Assembly: GCF_003957745.1 (NCBI RefSeq)
Contig: NZ_CP020373.1
Coordinates: 4,499,501 to 4,563,500 of the forward strand
DNA from: Shewanella khirikhana
GTDB lineage: Bacteria > Pseudomonadota > Gammaproteobacteria > Enterobacterales > Shewanellaceae
Length of the DNA: 64,000 bases
Direction: 5' to 3'
Part shown: in pieces, positions 1-8,600 of the stretch
Layout of the letters: the number at the start of each line of letters is the position of its first letter
Numbering within the stretch: position 1 is the stretch's first letter
Notes under the pieces: model-generated
The model's database searches: none
What the model saw: only the letters and a program-made list of their open reading frames with translations
Told to the model about the DNA's origin: nothing
Program-made: the position numbers and the translations under genes

Positions 1-162
1 GGCTATCTGTGTTGTGGGGGCACTCGGTTTTGACTTCAACATCCATGTTGTTTTGTGCTTCATTTGGGGTGAAGGTCATGGGGCCGAAGAAACACGACCC
101 CAGAACTTATCACCCAGAACCTCGAATCCAGAATCTAGCCCCCTAGTTCCTCGAATCCCAAC

Positions 163-380
163 TCACTCATACCTCAAGATCTGCGCCGGTTGGCTGCTGG
201 CGGCCTTGAATGCGATGCTGGCAACCGTAATCCAGGTGATGGCGGCGACGGCGGTGGCGGCGAGCAGGTACACCCACAGGGATTGGCCGATGCGCTCTGC
301 GGGGCCTTTACCTTCCTGGGTGTAATTTGATTCAGGATGGGGTTTAATTTCAGCCGGAAGAAAACGAAAAAAAGAGAATC
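163..380 (-). pseudogene. Possible 3' remnant of a membrane protein gene
   Basis: The minus strand is open from a stop near 380 to a TGA at 163-165 and reads like real protein. A polar stretch (PAERIGQSLWVY) is followed by one hydrophobic helix (LLAATAVAAITWITVASIAF) and a short polar tail. No ATG, GTG or TTG with a ribosome site exists at its 5' end, so it cannot be an intact gene as seen. It could be the decayed tail of a membrane protein, or a chance frame. I do not recognise the family. The adjoining bases 1-160 hold no gene I can support, only a short imperfect repetition of CCTCGAATCC. Confidence 0.25.
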
Positions 381-387
381 AATAAAT

Positions 388-1425
388 ATGGACATTACCC
401 GCAGGCAGTTTTCACAAAGCTTTACTTTTCTTATGTTTTCCAAGGCCTTTGAGCGGCTTGGCTACTATGCCATGCGGGCCATTTTGGTGTTGTATCTGGT
501 CGATGTTGCCAATGGTCCCGGTTGGCAGCATGCCGATGCTCTGGAGCTTTACGCCACCTTTACCATCGTGGTTTTGGCGTGTCAGCTGCTGGGTGGCTTG
601 CTCGCTGACTTGTTGCTGGGCACTCGAAAAGTGTTGTTACTTGGCGCGGCGGCACTGCTGCTGGGAAATGCCTTGCTGGCCACGGGTGAGGCGGCCGTGG
701 TTTACCCGGGCGTCGGGCTGATTGCGCTGGGCAGTGGCTGCTCTGCCTCCAGCCATTTGGCATTGATCGGACAGCTGTTTTGCGAGCGACAGGAAAAGCT
801 GGATAGTGCTCTGATATTGAACAGCTTTTTAATTAATCTCGCCGCTATGCTCAGTGGCATTTTGGTGGGTATCGCTATCAGCCAATACAGTTGGAGTGGC
901 GGCTTCCTGTTTGCTGCTCTGGCTCAGCTGCTGAGTCTGGGTTGTATTCTGTTTATCTTGGGTAAATTGCCGGCGGTGACTGGTGCCAGAAGCCTGGACG
1001 CAGATGCCAGCGACTGGCCAAAACGGGATTTGCTGTGGATTATTGCCGTTCTGGCGGTGGGTGCGCTGAGTATGTTTGTTGGCGATTTGCATTTGGACGG
1101 TTTGCAGGCCGATTCTTTGCTTATCAGCAATGGGTCGATAATCGTGATGGCGTTGGCGCTGATATTCTTCGGGCCACTATTTTGGTTTAAGCCCAGCGCC
1201 TCTATCCCAAAATTGTTGCTGATAGTGGCGCTCTATATTCTGGCCTATTTTTGCAGTGGCCTTATCAGCGACCCTGACAGTGCCATGGTGTGGCTGTTTG
1301 TGGTTGCGGCGGGCCTGGTGCAGGCACTGTTGTACCCGCTGGCGATGTCGGTCTTGCTGCAAAGGGCAAACCCCAAATATCTCACCACAACCCTTGCCGT
1401 CGCGGCTATGCTGTTGTCTGCATAA
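388..1425 (+). CDS. POT/PTR2-like MFS transporter, C-terminally short
   Basis: Polytopic inner-membrane protein of 345 residues. The N-terminal motif KAFERLGYYAMRAILVLYL is the hallmark of proton-coupled oligopeptide transporters (E-x-x-E-R-F-x-Y-Y-G-x-R-A), and several long hydrophobic helices follow. Two things are odd. The first Glu of the ExxER motif, important for proton coupling in the family, is Lys here. The protein is also clearly shorter than usual POT members, which run to about 450-500 residues. The stop codon lies inside the first unit of a 15-bp tandem repeat. I chose the ATG at 388 because an AAAGAGA ribosome site precedes it; an in-frame ATG at 337 would add a charged leader untypical of the family. 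Peptide transport is inferred from the motif only, and the lost Glu and short length make activity doubtful. Confidence 0.7.
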   Translation: MDITRRQFSQSFTFLMFSKAFERLGYYAMRAILVLYLVDVANGPGWQHADALELYATFTIVVLACQLLGGLLADLLLGTRKVLLLGAAALLLGNALLATGEAAVVYPGVGLIALGSGCSASSHLALIGQLFCERQEKLDSALILNSFLINLAAMLSGILVGIAISQYSWSGGFLFAALAQLLSLGCILFILGKLPAVTGARSLDADASDWPKRDLLWIIAVLAVGALSMFVGDLHLDGLQADSLLISNGSIIVMALALIFFGPLFWFKPSASIPKLLLIVALYILAYFCSGLISDPDSAMVWLFVVAAGLVQALLYPLAMSVLLQRANPKYLTTTLAVAAMLLSA

Positions 1426-1474
1426 GGCTTGTCTGCATAGGGCCTGTCTGCATAGAGCCTGTCTACATAGGGAC
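1415..1474. repeat. Four tandem 15-bp units at the transporter 3' end
   Basis: Units at 1415-1429, 1430-1444, 1445-1459 and 1460-1474 follow TGTCTGCATAGGGCC with a few changes. The period is 15, so every unit puts a TAA or TAG in the frame of the upstream transporter, and the first supplies its stop. The repeat fills the gap between the convergent transporter and PqiA-like genes. Confidence 0.85.
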
Positions 1475-1494
1475 GAAGCTTCATATCGACAGGT

Positions 1495-2130
1495 TTAGAT
1501 GGCGCTTTGACTGACAGTCTCAGGCGCTGACTTTAGCCTTCTGCTCATCAGTACATTGGAGGCGATGGCGAACAGGCAGTAGCCGGTGAAGTACCAGAAG
1601 CCGGGCTCGAATTGGGCGTTCATGATGATAAGTTCGCCCATCTGCCCCTTGGCGTTGCCGGCAAGGTAGCTGACGATAATTGCCACCACAAACACATCGG
1701 CCATGCTCCATTTGCCGATGGCATCGATAAAGCCTTTAAGAGTGCGGGCAAGCGTGCCTGATACAAACAGCAGCACGGCCTGGGACAAAAGCTTCAGGGT
1801 GGGGATCACCACGGAAAAGGTGCCAATAAGTATGCCTACCAGCACGTTGCCGCTGTCGAACAGGTCAGTGATGGTACCGATAATGCTGCGGCTTTTTTGG
1901 TAAATCTCAACCTGACCTTCCAGCTGATTAAAGCCCAAAAAGGCCGATACCGAACCGAGGATGCCACGCACGTCGCCATCGTCGGTCATCAGCTCTATGG
2001 TGGTTTGGGCAAACTGGGATTTATCGGCCTGACCATCGAGGCTCAGCATCGGCAGACTCAGGCCCGGGATCAGTAGTGCCAGTGCTATCAGGATCAGCAG
2101 CAGTTGTGGCCATTTGCTTTTTGTGGTCAT
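1495..2130 (-). CDS. PqiA-domain integral membrane protein
   Basis: 211 residues with about four transmembrane helices and a periplasmic loop after the first (roughly residues 28-85). The segment GKWSMADVFVVAIIVSYL is the typical paraquat-inducible protein A signature (W-S-M-x-D-V-F), placing it in the PqiA/YebS-type membrane family. E. coli PqiA has two such modules and works with MCE proteins in lipid transport; this is a single module with no MCE partner next to it, so the role stays general. The ATG at 2130 is preferred because GGAG precedes it and the protein then starts MTTKSKWPQ just before the first helix. An upstream in-frame start at 2256 would add a sequence rich in Arg and Ser with no family look. 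It converges on the POT-like gene. Confidence 0.75.
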   Translation of the reverse strand: MTTKSKWPQLLLILIALALLIPGLSLPMLSLDGQADKSQFAQTTIELMTDDGDVRGILGSVSAFLGFNQLEGQVEIYQKSRSIIGTITDLFDSGNVLVGILIGTFSVVIPTLKLLSQAVLLFVSGTLARTLKGFIDAIGKWSMADVFVVAIIVSYLAGNAKGQMGELIIMNAQFEPGFWYFTGYCLFAIASNVLMSRRLKSAPETVSQSAI

Positions 2131-2398
2131 ACGCACTCCATACTCCCAGCCCGAACGAGTCAGGCTGCGGCGGTAAAAACAGTGGTTATACGCCATGCGA
2201 GATGAAGACTGGCTGAATGGTTTCGTCCGATAGCGCAATGAGGATGGTATTAACACGGCTGCGCCCTTGGGTGAAGCCAGATGGCGCGGGTTCAGCCTTT
2301 TTGGCGACAGGATGATAGCACACAGGGGCTCGCTGACGTGGCGCGATAAGGCTTGGGTGGGTTTTAGCAGGTAAGCAAAGGCCTTTCTCTCCTGTGCG

Positions 2399-2426
2399 TT
2401 GACTGATAAGTTAGCCGAAAGATAAT
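2399..2426 (+). promoter_or_regulatory. Likely sigma-70 promoter of the AGCS symporter gene
   Basis: TTGACT (2399-2404), a 16-bp spacer, then GATAAT (2421-2426). The expected transcript start is near 2433, only about 10 bases before the ATG at 2444, and no good Shine-Dalgarno lies between. Confidence 0.55.
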
Positions 2427-2443
2427 TAACATATCCTCAACAA

Positions 2444-3877
2444 ATGACTGCCGACACATCGTTCGATTTTGCTGCCGCTGCTGCCCAATTTGCCGCCTTT
2501 GCCTGGGGTCCTCACATGCTGTTTCTGTTGGTGGGTGGCGGGCTGTTTTTCCTCATTTATTCAGGGCTTGCGCCATTTCGCTACCTTAAACACGCCATCG
2601 ATATAGTGCGCGGGAAATACCCCGAAGCCGATGCTGCGGGCAATATCAGCCACGCCGGGGCCCTCTCCAGTGCCATGGCGGGTACCGTGGGCATGGGCAA
2701 TATTGGCGGAGTGGCGCTGGCGATAGTGGCGGGCGGTCCCGGTGCCATTTTCTGGATGTGGATAAGCGCGCTGGTGGGTATGGCCACCAAGTTTTTTACC
2801 TGTACTCTGGCCATTATGTACCGCGGCCAGGATGAAACCGGCCGGGTGCGCGGCGGCCCCATGTATATCATCACCCATGGCCTTGGACAAAAATGGAAGC
2901 CGCTGGCGGTGTTCTTTTGTCTGGTGGGGCTGGTGGGTAACTTTCCGCTGTTCAATACCAATCAGCTGGTGCAAATCCTCAAGGAGTATCTGTTTCTCTC
3001 CCCTGGCGACAGCGGTGTGGCCGTGGGCAGTGGCGAGCATTTTTATTTAGAGCTTGGCATGGGTCTCGCCATCATGACCTTGGTGGCGTTGGTGATCCTG
3101 GGTGGTATTCAACGCATTGCCGCTGTAACGATTCGGGTGGTGCCGGCGATGATTTTGCTCTACGTCGGCTGCGCTTTGTATGTAATAGCGAGCCATATCG
3201 GCGAAGTGCCTATGCACCTGTGGCGGATTGTGGAAGATGCCTTTTCGGTACAATCGGTAGCGGGGGGCATTTTGGGCACCATGCTTACCGGCGTGAAACG
3301 GGCGGCTTTTTCCAACGAGGCCGGTATTGGCACCGAGGTGATGGTGCACGGCAATGCCAAGACCTCAGAGCCGGTAAAAGAAGGCCTGGTGGCCATGCTC
3401 GGCCCGGCGATAGATACCCTGCTGGTGTGTACTGCCACGGCGCTGATTATTCTTATCTCCGGCGTGTGGGAGCAGGGCGGCGCCAACGGCATCAGCCTGT
3501 CCAGTGCCGCCTTTGCGGCCACCATGCCCGGGGTAGGGCCTTATCTGCTGCTGATTTGCGTCAGCTTCTTTGCCATTACCACCATCTTCACCCAGGCTTT
3601 TTATGGCAGCCAGTGCTTTGCCTTTTTGTTTGGAGCAAGCCGTGAGCGCTGGTATTTGTACCTGTATTTGCTGGCGATTTTGTTCGCTGCCACCAACAGC
3701 CTCACCGACTTAGTCAACATCATTGACGGCGCCTACGGCCTGATGGCTATTCCCACCATGACCGCAGCGCTGCTGCTGGCCCCACGGGTACGGGCAGCCG
3801 CCAAAGACTACTTCCGTCGCCTGCGCGCCCATGGGCACCAACTGGCAGACAATGAAGACCCGGTGGCCCGGCGCTGA
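2444..3877 (+). CDS. AGCS-family Na+:alanine/glycine symporter
   Basis: 477-residue inner-membrane protein of the alanine/glycine:cation symporter family, which takes up small neutral amino acids with sodium. Visible family features are the GMGNIGGVALAIVAGGPGAIFW block near residue 85, the run WMWISALVGMATKFFTCTLA, and the conserved FSNEAGIGTEVMVHGNAKT block near residue 288. Length and helix number are normal. The start at 2444 lacks a strong ribosome site, but it gives a proper N-terminal extramembrane segment and sits just after a good promoter. The substrate among Ala, Gly and D-amino acids cannot be read from the sequence. It stands alone as a single-gene unit. Confidence 0.92.
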   Translation: MTADTSFDFAAAAAQFAAFAWGPHMLFLLVGGGLFFLIYSGLAPFRYLKHAIDIVRGKYPEADAAGNISHAGALSSAMAGTVGMGNIGGVALAIVAGGPGAIFWMWISALVGMATKFFTCTLAIMYRGQDETGRVRGGPMYIITHGLGQKWKPLAVFFCLVGLVGNFPLFNTNQLVQILKEYLFLSPGDSGVAVGSGEHFYLELGMGLAIMTLVALVILGGIQRIAAVTIRVVPAMILLYVGCALYVIASHIGEVPMHLWRIVEDAFSVQSVAGGILGTMLTGVKRAAFSNEAGIGTEVMVHGNAKTSEPVKEGLVAMLGPAIDTLLVCTATALIILISGVWEQGGANGISLSSAAFAATMPGVGPYLLLICVSFFAITTIFTQAFYGSQCFAFLFGASRERWYLYLYLLAILFAATNSLTDLVNIIDGAYGLMAIPTMTAALLLAPRVRAAAKDYFRRLRAHGHQLADNEDPVARR

Positions 3878-3976
3878 AGAAGATAGCGGGTAACGGATAA
3901 GCAATGCAGGGTTTGGGCTGGCACGTTTTTGGGCGTACAATCGGGCGCCCTGAAGCCGTATTTTACAGGATAAATG

Positions 3977-4669
3977 ATGTCCAACTGCTCACCACTCAGC
4001 TTTGACTGGGTGTTATTCGATGCCGATGAAACCCTGTTCCACTTTGATGCCTTTGCCGGCCTGCAGCGCTTGTTTGCCCGTTTTGAGGTGGAATTCGATA
4101 AGGCGCATTTCCAGGAATATCAGCAGGTAAATAAGCCCTTGTGGCTTGAGTATCAGGAAGGGCGGATCAGTGCCAAAACCCTGCAGGAGCAGCGTTTTGC
4201 CCTGTGGGGTGAGCGGCTTGGGGTGGCACCGGGCGAGCTTAATTCGGGCTTTTTACAGGCGATGGCTGATATCTGCGCCCCCTTGCCCGGAGTGCCGGAA
4301 CTGCTTGAAAGTCTGAAAGGCCGCTACCGGCTTGGCATTATCACCAATGGCTTTACCGAACTGCAGCGCATTCGGCTCGAGCGCACCGGCTTTGCCGATC
4401 ACTTTGAACTCTTGGTGATTTCCGAAGAAGTTGGCCTGGCCAAACCCGATAAGGCGATTTTCGACCATGCGCTCGATGCCATGGGCAACCCTGCCCGCGA
4501 ACGGGTGCTGATGGTGGGCGATACCCTGTCGAGCGATATTCAGGGGGGCCTCAATGCCGGGCTACGTACCTGCTGGTACAACCCCGATGGCAAGGCGGCT
4601 GACCCGGCTACAGTGCCGCATTTGGAAGTGCGTTGCCACTCAGATCTAAAGGCCTTTTTGGCTCCCTGA
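3977..4669 (+). CDS. yjjG: HAD-family pyrimidine 5'-nucleotidase YjjG
   Basis: Cytosolic HAD-superfamily phosphatase of 230 residues, nearly collinear with E. coli YjjG, a house-cleaning nucleotidase that dephosphorylates pyrimidine nucleoside monophosphates including damaged ones. HAD motif I is FDADETLF near the N-terminus (nucleophile Asp and acid/base Asp), motif II is IITNG, the conserved Lys lies in GLAKPDKAIF, and motif IV is MVGDTLSSDI. Two ATGs are adjacent (3974 and 3977); the AGGA at 3967-3970 is better spaced for the second. A strong hairpin follows. In my reading of the locus this gene once converged directly with the M1 peptidase gene now more than 33 kb away. Confidence 0.95.
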   Translation: MSNCSPLSFDWVLFDADETLFHFDAFAGLQRLFARFEVEFDKAHFQEYQQVNKPLWLEYQEGRISAKTLQEQRFALWGERLGVAPGELNSGFLQAMADICAPLPGVPELLESLKGRYRLGIITNGFTELQRIRLERTGFADHFELLVISEEVGLAKPDKAIFDHALDAMGNPARERVLMVGDTLSSDIQGGLNAGLRTCWYNPDGKAADPATVPHLEVRCHSDLKAFLAP

Positions 4670-4687
4670 GTTAAGCGTTAAATGAAC

Positions 4688-4723
4688 ATAGACAAAGAGC
4701 GCCCGTTGGCGCTCTTTGTCTAT
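4688..4723 (+). terminator. Hairpin terminator after yjjG (repeat family copy 1)
   Basis: A perfect 16-bp stem, ATAGACAAAGAGCGCC / GGCGCTCTTTGTCTAT, with loop CGTT, 18 bases after the yjjG stop. The core ACAAAGAGCGCC-N4-GGCGCTCTTTGT occurs twice more, at 38339-38366 and 41224-41251. The A-rich and T-rich arms allow termination in both directions. Confidence 0.85.
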
Positions 4724-4748
4724 TGTTGCCCCCTTGAGGCGATGCCAA

Positions 4749-4805
4749 TCACATGGCCGAAGTGATTTTAACGCAGCGGTTATTTAGTTTAATCATCTGT
4801 ATTGG
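4749..4805 (-). pseudogene. Decayed 3' tail of the M1 aminopeptidase gene
   Basis: Read on the minus strand this stretch gives PIQMIKLNNRCVKITSAM and a TGA stop at 4749-4751. The intact aminopeptidase ending at 38397 finishes IKLKKERVDRCVKITAAMN-stop. At DNA level 19 bases, GTGATTTTAACGCAGCGGT, are identical at 4762-4780 and 38413-38431. A 12-base in-frame difference and a few substitutions separate the rest. The distance from the terminator hairpin to the shared 19-mer is 70 bases here and 74 at the intact gene. Beyond about 4805 the similarity fades into AT-rich sequence. It is best explained as the original end of the peptidase gene, cut off by insertion of the island. Confidence 0.8.
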
Positions 4806-4992
4806 AGGCTATAGACCTCAAGATACGGTTGTTTCCTTGCTATAAAGATAAATTTGAAGTGTGTGATCAACAGAGATGATGTGTCTATAGTTAAATAACG
4901 AAGCTATATGAAAAAAATATGAAAAAGATATTCTCACTTTCTGTTAACTATAGTATTTTTGATAAGATTGGATTTTTTGTTAAAGGGATGTT

Positions 4993-5670
4993 ATGCGGTA
5001 TATTGTTATTGCAGTTGTTCTTGTACCTTTTTTAATAGCACTATTTTGCTCTCAGAATTTAAAGAGAGAGAGTGTTCTTTATCTCAATGTTTCGGTAAAA
5101 CTGAACAAATATTTTGATAGAAACACTGATAACGAAGTTAGCTCAGCCTACAACTTTGACACTATCTCTGACCGCATGACTCACTTAAATGGTAGAGCAG
5201 GTGAGTTGACTTTAGTTGCCTCGCAACAAAGCCAAGACCCTAGTGTTGGAATGATAGAAGTCTATGAAGATAAGTTCAAATTGTCGTTTCCTGCAGATGA
5301 CAACACCATAATGCAACTTCCTAAGACTCCTGAGCAAATGTCTCAGGGCTTTCCGTCAGAAAATCAAAGCAATAAGTTTGTTGACCATTCGGCTACTCTA
5401 ACGTTTTTGTCCAAAGAGGGAATTGAGGCAAGGTTAGTCAGCGGAGTTGAGGTTTCATTTGATTCATATACTTCTCCAAAATGCTGGATCCAATATCGTG
5501 AACGAGAATCTGGCAGTTGGTTCTTTATCAGTGAGAGTGACCAACCGATCATTCCTTTGCACGTTATGGATCTCCAGAGTGGCGTCACGGATACGGACTG
5601 TAGTTCGGTATTGGTGAATGCTTGGGGACGAAAAGTAATAGAGTTGACTATTCGATTCTCTAATCGCTAG
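4993..5670 (+). CDS. Unknown protein with N-terminal signal anchor
   Basis: 225 residues; not recognised. The first 20 residues (MRYIVIAVVLVPFLIALFCS) form one hydrophobic segment, either a membrane anchor or an uncleaved signal, and the rest is soluble and probably periplasmic. The soluble part looks mostly beta, with a pair of cysteines late in the chain (in KCWIQ and DCSSV) that could form a disulfide. A good AGGGA ribosome site precedes the ATG. The gene is AT-rich and is the first of the island, with only 25 bases to the giant gene, so the two are likely co-transcribed. A role as an accessory or chaperone for the giant protein is possible from position only. Confidence 0.7.
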   Translation: MRYIVIAVVLVPFLIALFCSQNLKRESVLYLNVSVKLNKYFDRNTDNEVSSAYNFDTISDRMTHLNGRAGELTLVASQQSQDPSVGMIEVYEDKFKLSFPADDNTIMQLPKTPEQMSQGFPSENQSNKFVDHSATLTFLSKEGIEARLVSGVEVSFDSYTSPKCWIQYRERESGSWFFISESDQPIIPLHVMDLQSGVTDTDCSSVLVNAWGRKVIELTIRFSNR

Positions 5671-5695
5671 AAGTTTTTAATACACGGACGTCAAT

Positions 5696-8600
5696 ATGAA
5701 ACTGTTTCAGTTTTTTTGCGCAGGCTTAGCTTTCTTTTCAATATCATCAGTAGCTGATTCTATTGAGTATCACTCCGGTACTATCTCAGCAAGAGCGACT
5801 TGGTCCAGTGCAAATATTCATATTGTACAAAGTGATGTGACAGTGTCATCCGGTGTCGAATTAGTTATTGAGGCCGGTGCAATAGTTAAATTTACTCCCA
5901 ATTCCAGACTGGTCATCAATGGTGCGCTGAATGCGGTGGGCAGCGAGAGTGAGCGCATTTACTTCACATCCTATCGTGATGATAGCTTGGGCGGAGACAG
6001 TAACGGTGATGGTTACAGCGAAGGTCGGGCGGGTGACTGGAATGGTCTGTACTTCAGCGACACAGTAGCGGACAGTCTGACACGACTGAGTTTTATTGAG
6101 CAGCGTTTTGCGGGTCGAAGTAACACATCTGCAATATCAATGAATGGCGCCAATATCTACATAGGTGATGCGGTCATCCGTGATTCGGCGGCGAAAGGGA
6201 TAGAGTTCGCCAATGCCAGTGGTGTGGTGGAGCGCAGTCGTATAGACGCGGTGGCGAATGATGGTATTCGGGTCAATTATGGCTCGAACCCATTACTGAA
6301 AGACAACATCATTAGTTATGCCGGTGCGCAGGGTATTCGTGTTGAGTCCAGTAACAGTGCACCGGAGTTGGTAGGAAATCGGATTGAGCACAGTGGTGAC
6401 TGGGGGATTTATTTCCGCTACACGGTGACGGGTCCAGTGCTGAAGGGCAATAGCCTGCAGAACAACCGTCGTCCGCTGCAGGTGCCGGTATCGATGATGC
6501 CGAATGAGGCGGACGGTAACGTCTTGCTGCCCAATGAGAGTAATACGGTGTTGCTGCTGGGTCAGAACTTGTCCCGCGAATTAACACTGGGTGTGCAGAG
6601 CCATGAGGGGCAGCAGCTGAATGCCTATGCTGTGTCGGGTCAGCTGACGGTGAATAATGGCAATGTGCTGACGGTGGCACCGGGAGTCGCGCTGAAGTTT
6701 TTGTCGGGTGCATCTTTGGCGGTCAATGGTCAGTTACTGAGTGAGGGTACGGCCGCTCAGCCGATTTACTACACAAGTTATGCCGATGACAGTGTGGGTG
6801 GTGACAGTAACCTGGATGGTTACAACAGCAGTGCGGCGGCAGGTGATTGGCAAGGTATCCGGTTCAATGATGCAGCGCCGGATAACCAGAGCCGATTTAC
6901 GCATGTGAAGGTACGGTATGCCGGTCAGGGTGAGAGTGAGGGGCTGACGTTCTCACGGACCCATCAGACGTTATCCGATATTGAGGTGAGCAACAGTGAT
7001 GGAACAGGGCTGTATAGTTATTACAGTAATGTATTGCTGGAGCGAGCGAGTCTTTTTGCCAACAAGCGGAATGGTTTGAGTGGTAATGGAGCAGGTATCA
7101 CAGGTCAGGGAGTATCAATATACCTGAATGGCCAACATGGAGTTTATGGAAACAGTGGCAGCATAGTGCTGGACGGTGGTGAGATATTTGCGAATGGCGG
7201 TTATGGTGCCTTTGGTGAAGGCAATACCACGGTAGAGCTGGATGATTTTTGGTGGGGAGCCGGAGATGGCCCTGGTGGAGAGGGCAGTGGCAGCGGCGAT
7301 GAAATCAACGCGGTAGTGAGTGCGGGTGCGGTCCGGGGCGATGGAACTGAGTATGCCTATTTCGATGCTGGCGGCAGTGACAGCTTCGGTGGCCTGGCGC
7401 AGGTAACCGCGACTAAAGGGACTGCGTCATCGGAGTGGGGAGCTAAGCCTCGGGAACGTATTCTGTTCGATCTGGATGCGGTTGAACTGTTACTTGAGGG
7501 GTTGGTACCCAATCAAGCTTATACCCTGGATGTAACCTATCAGAATAAGGATGTGGTGGCATCGGGGTGTCAGGACTGTCTGAACCGTCAGCACCTGGAA
7601 GATGGTCAGGGGAATATTTTGCAGCCGGCGAAGGTGAGTCCTGCCAGGGCCACGACCTATCGTTATTCACTGCCCGAGGCATCCATCACAGAAGGTAAAG
7701 CGACCCTGAAATTTGTGCGTGATGGTGGTTATCGCGTCACGATTGCTGAAGTAATGCTGACCAAACAGCAGGCGCTGGGCGGCTTTGAGCAAAATGTGTC
7801 TATCACCTCTCCGCAAGCCGGTGCATTTGTGGGGCAGGCCAAGTCAATTGTTCGCGGTCAAGCCAGAGATCTGTATCCCGATAGCAGTATGGTTGAGCTG
7901 GGTGTTCGCCGTCAGGGTGACAACGCATTCAGTTGGGCTCCGGCTGGTAATTGGAGCAACGGCGGAGATTGGGACTATGCATGGTCTTTGCCGGTGGATG
8001 GCGTATATGAGCTGCAAGCACGGGTTCGTAATGCTGAGTCGACCGTTTACAGTGAACAGATAGCGGTTACGGTTGATCAAACAGCACCTTCGGCAGTGTC
8101 ATTTGTTTCTGGCGCAGATGTTGCGAACGACAATGGGAATGCTATCTCCGTAGAGTGGGGAGGTTCCCCTTCTGCAGACATTGCTCAATATAGCGTGGAG
8201 CGCCGGGAAGGAGTCGGGCAATTTACTGAGATTGCTCAGTTGGGTGCTGGCGTGCTTACCTTTGTTGATACCGGGGTGATGCCCGGTATTGGTTATGTTT
8301 ACCGGGTGTTTGCCAGAGATAGGGCTGGTAATCGCAGTGATGGCGTATCTTCAGTGGAGGTGTTTGCCAAAGATAATGCCGGTGATAACCAGGCGCCGGA
8401 AGATATCAGTAATTTGAAACTGACCCGGGGAGATAGCGAAGTTTATCTCAGCTGGCAGGCAAGTCCTGACAGTGACAATGACCTGATAGGGTATGTGTTG
8501 GATGTGTCTGCGGATGATGGTGCCAGCTGGGGCCAGGTACCGCCAGCGTTTAATGATGGCGGATCAGTGAGTTTGGGCCGCCAGTTCACTGACTATTTGG

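Larger units (their letters stand above)
4688..4805. repeat. Left copy of the island-flanking direct repeat
   Basis: Contains the hairpin terminator plus the decayed peptidase tail, in the same order and orientation as 38336-38460. Identity is high in the hairpin (4692-4719) and in the 19-mer at 4762-4780, lower between. It marks the left boundary of the accessory island. Confidence 0.75.

Noticed and set aside
14..325. Plus-strand frame of 103 codons at the left edge
   Set aside because: No ribosome site or domain look; overlaps the more protein-like minus-strand frame.
4806..4992. A promoter for the island in the AT-rich leader
   Set aside because: Several TATA-like strings exist but none has a matching -35 at proper spacing.
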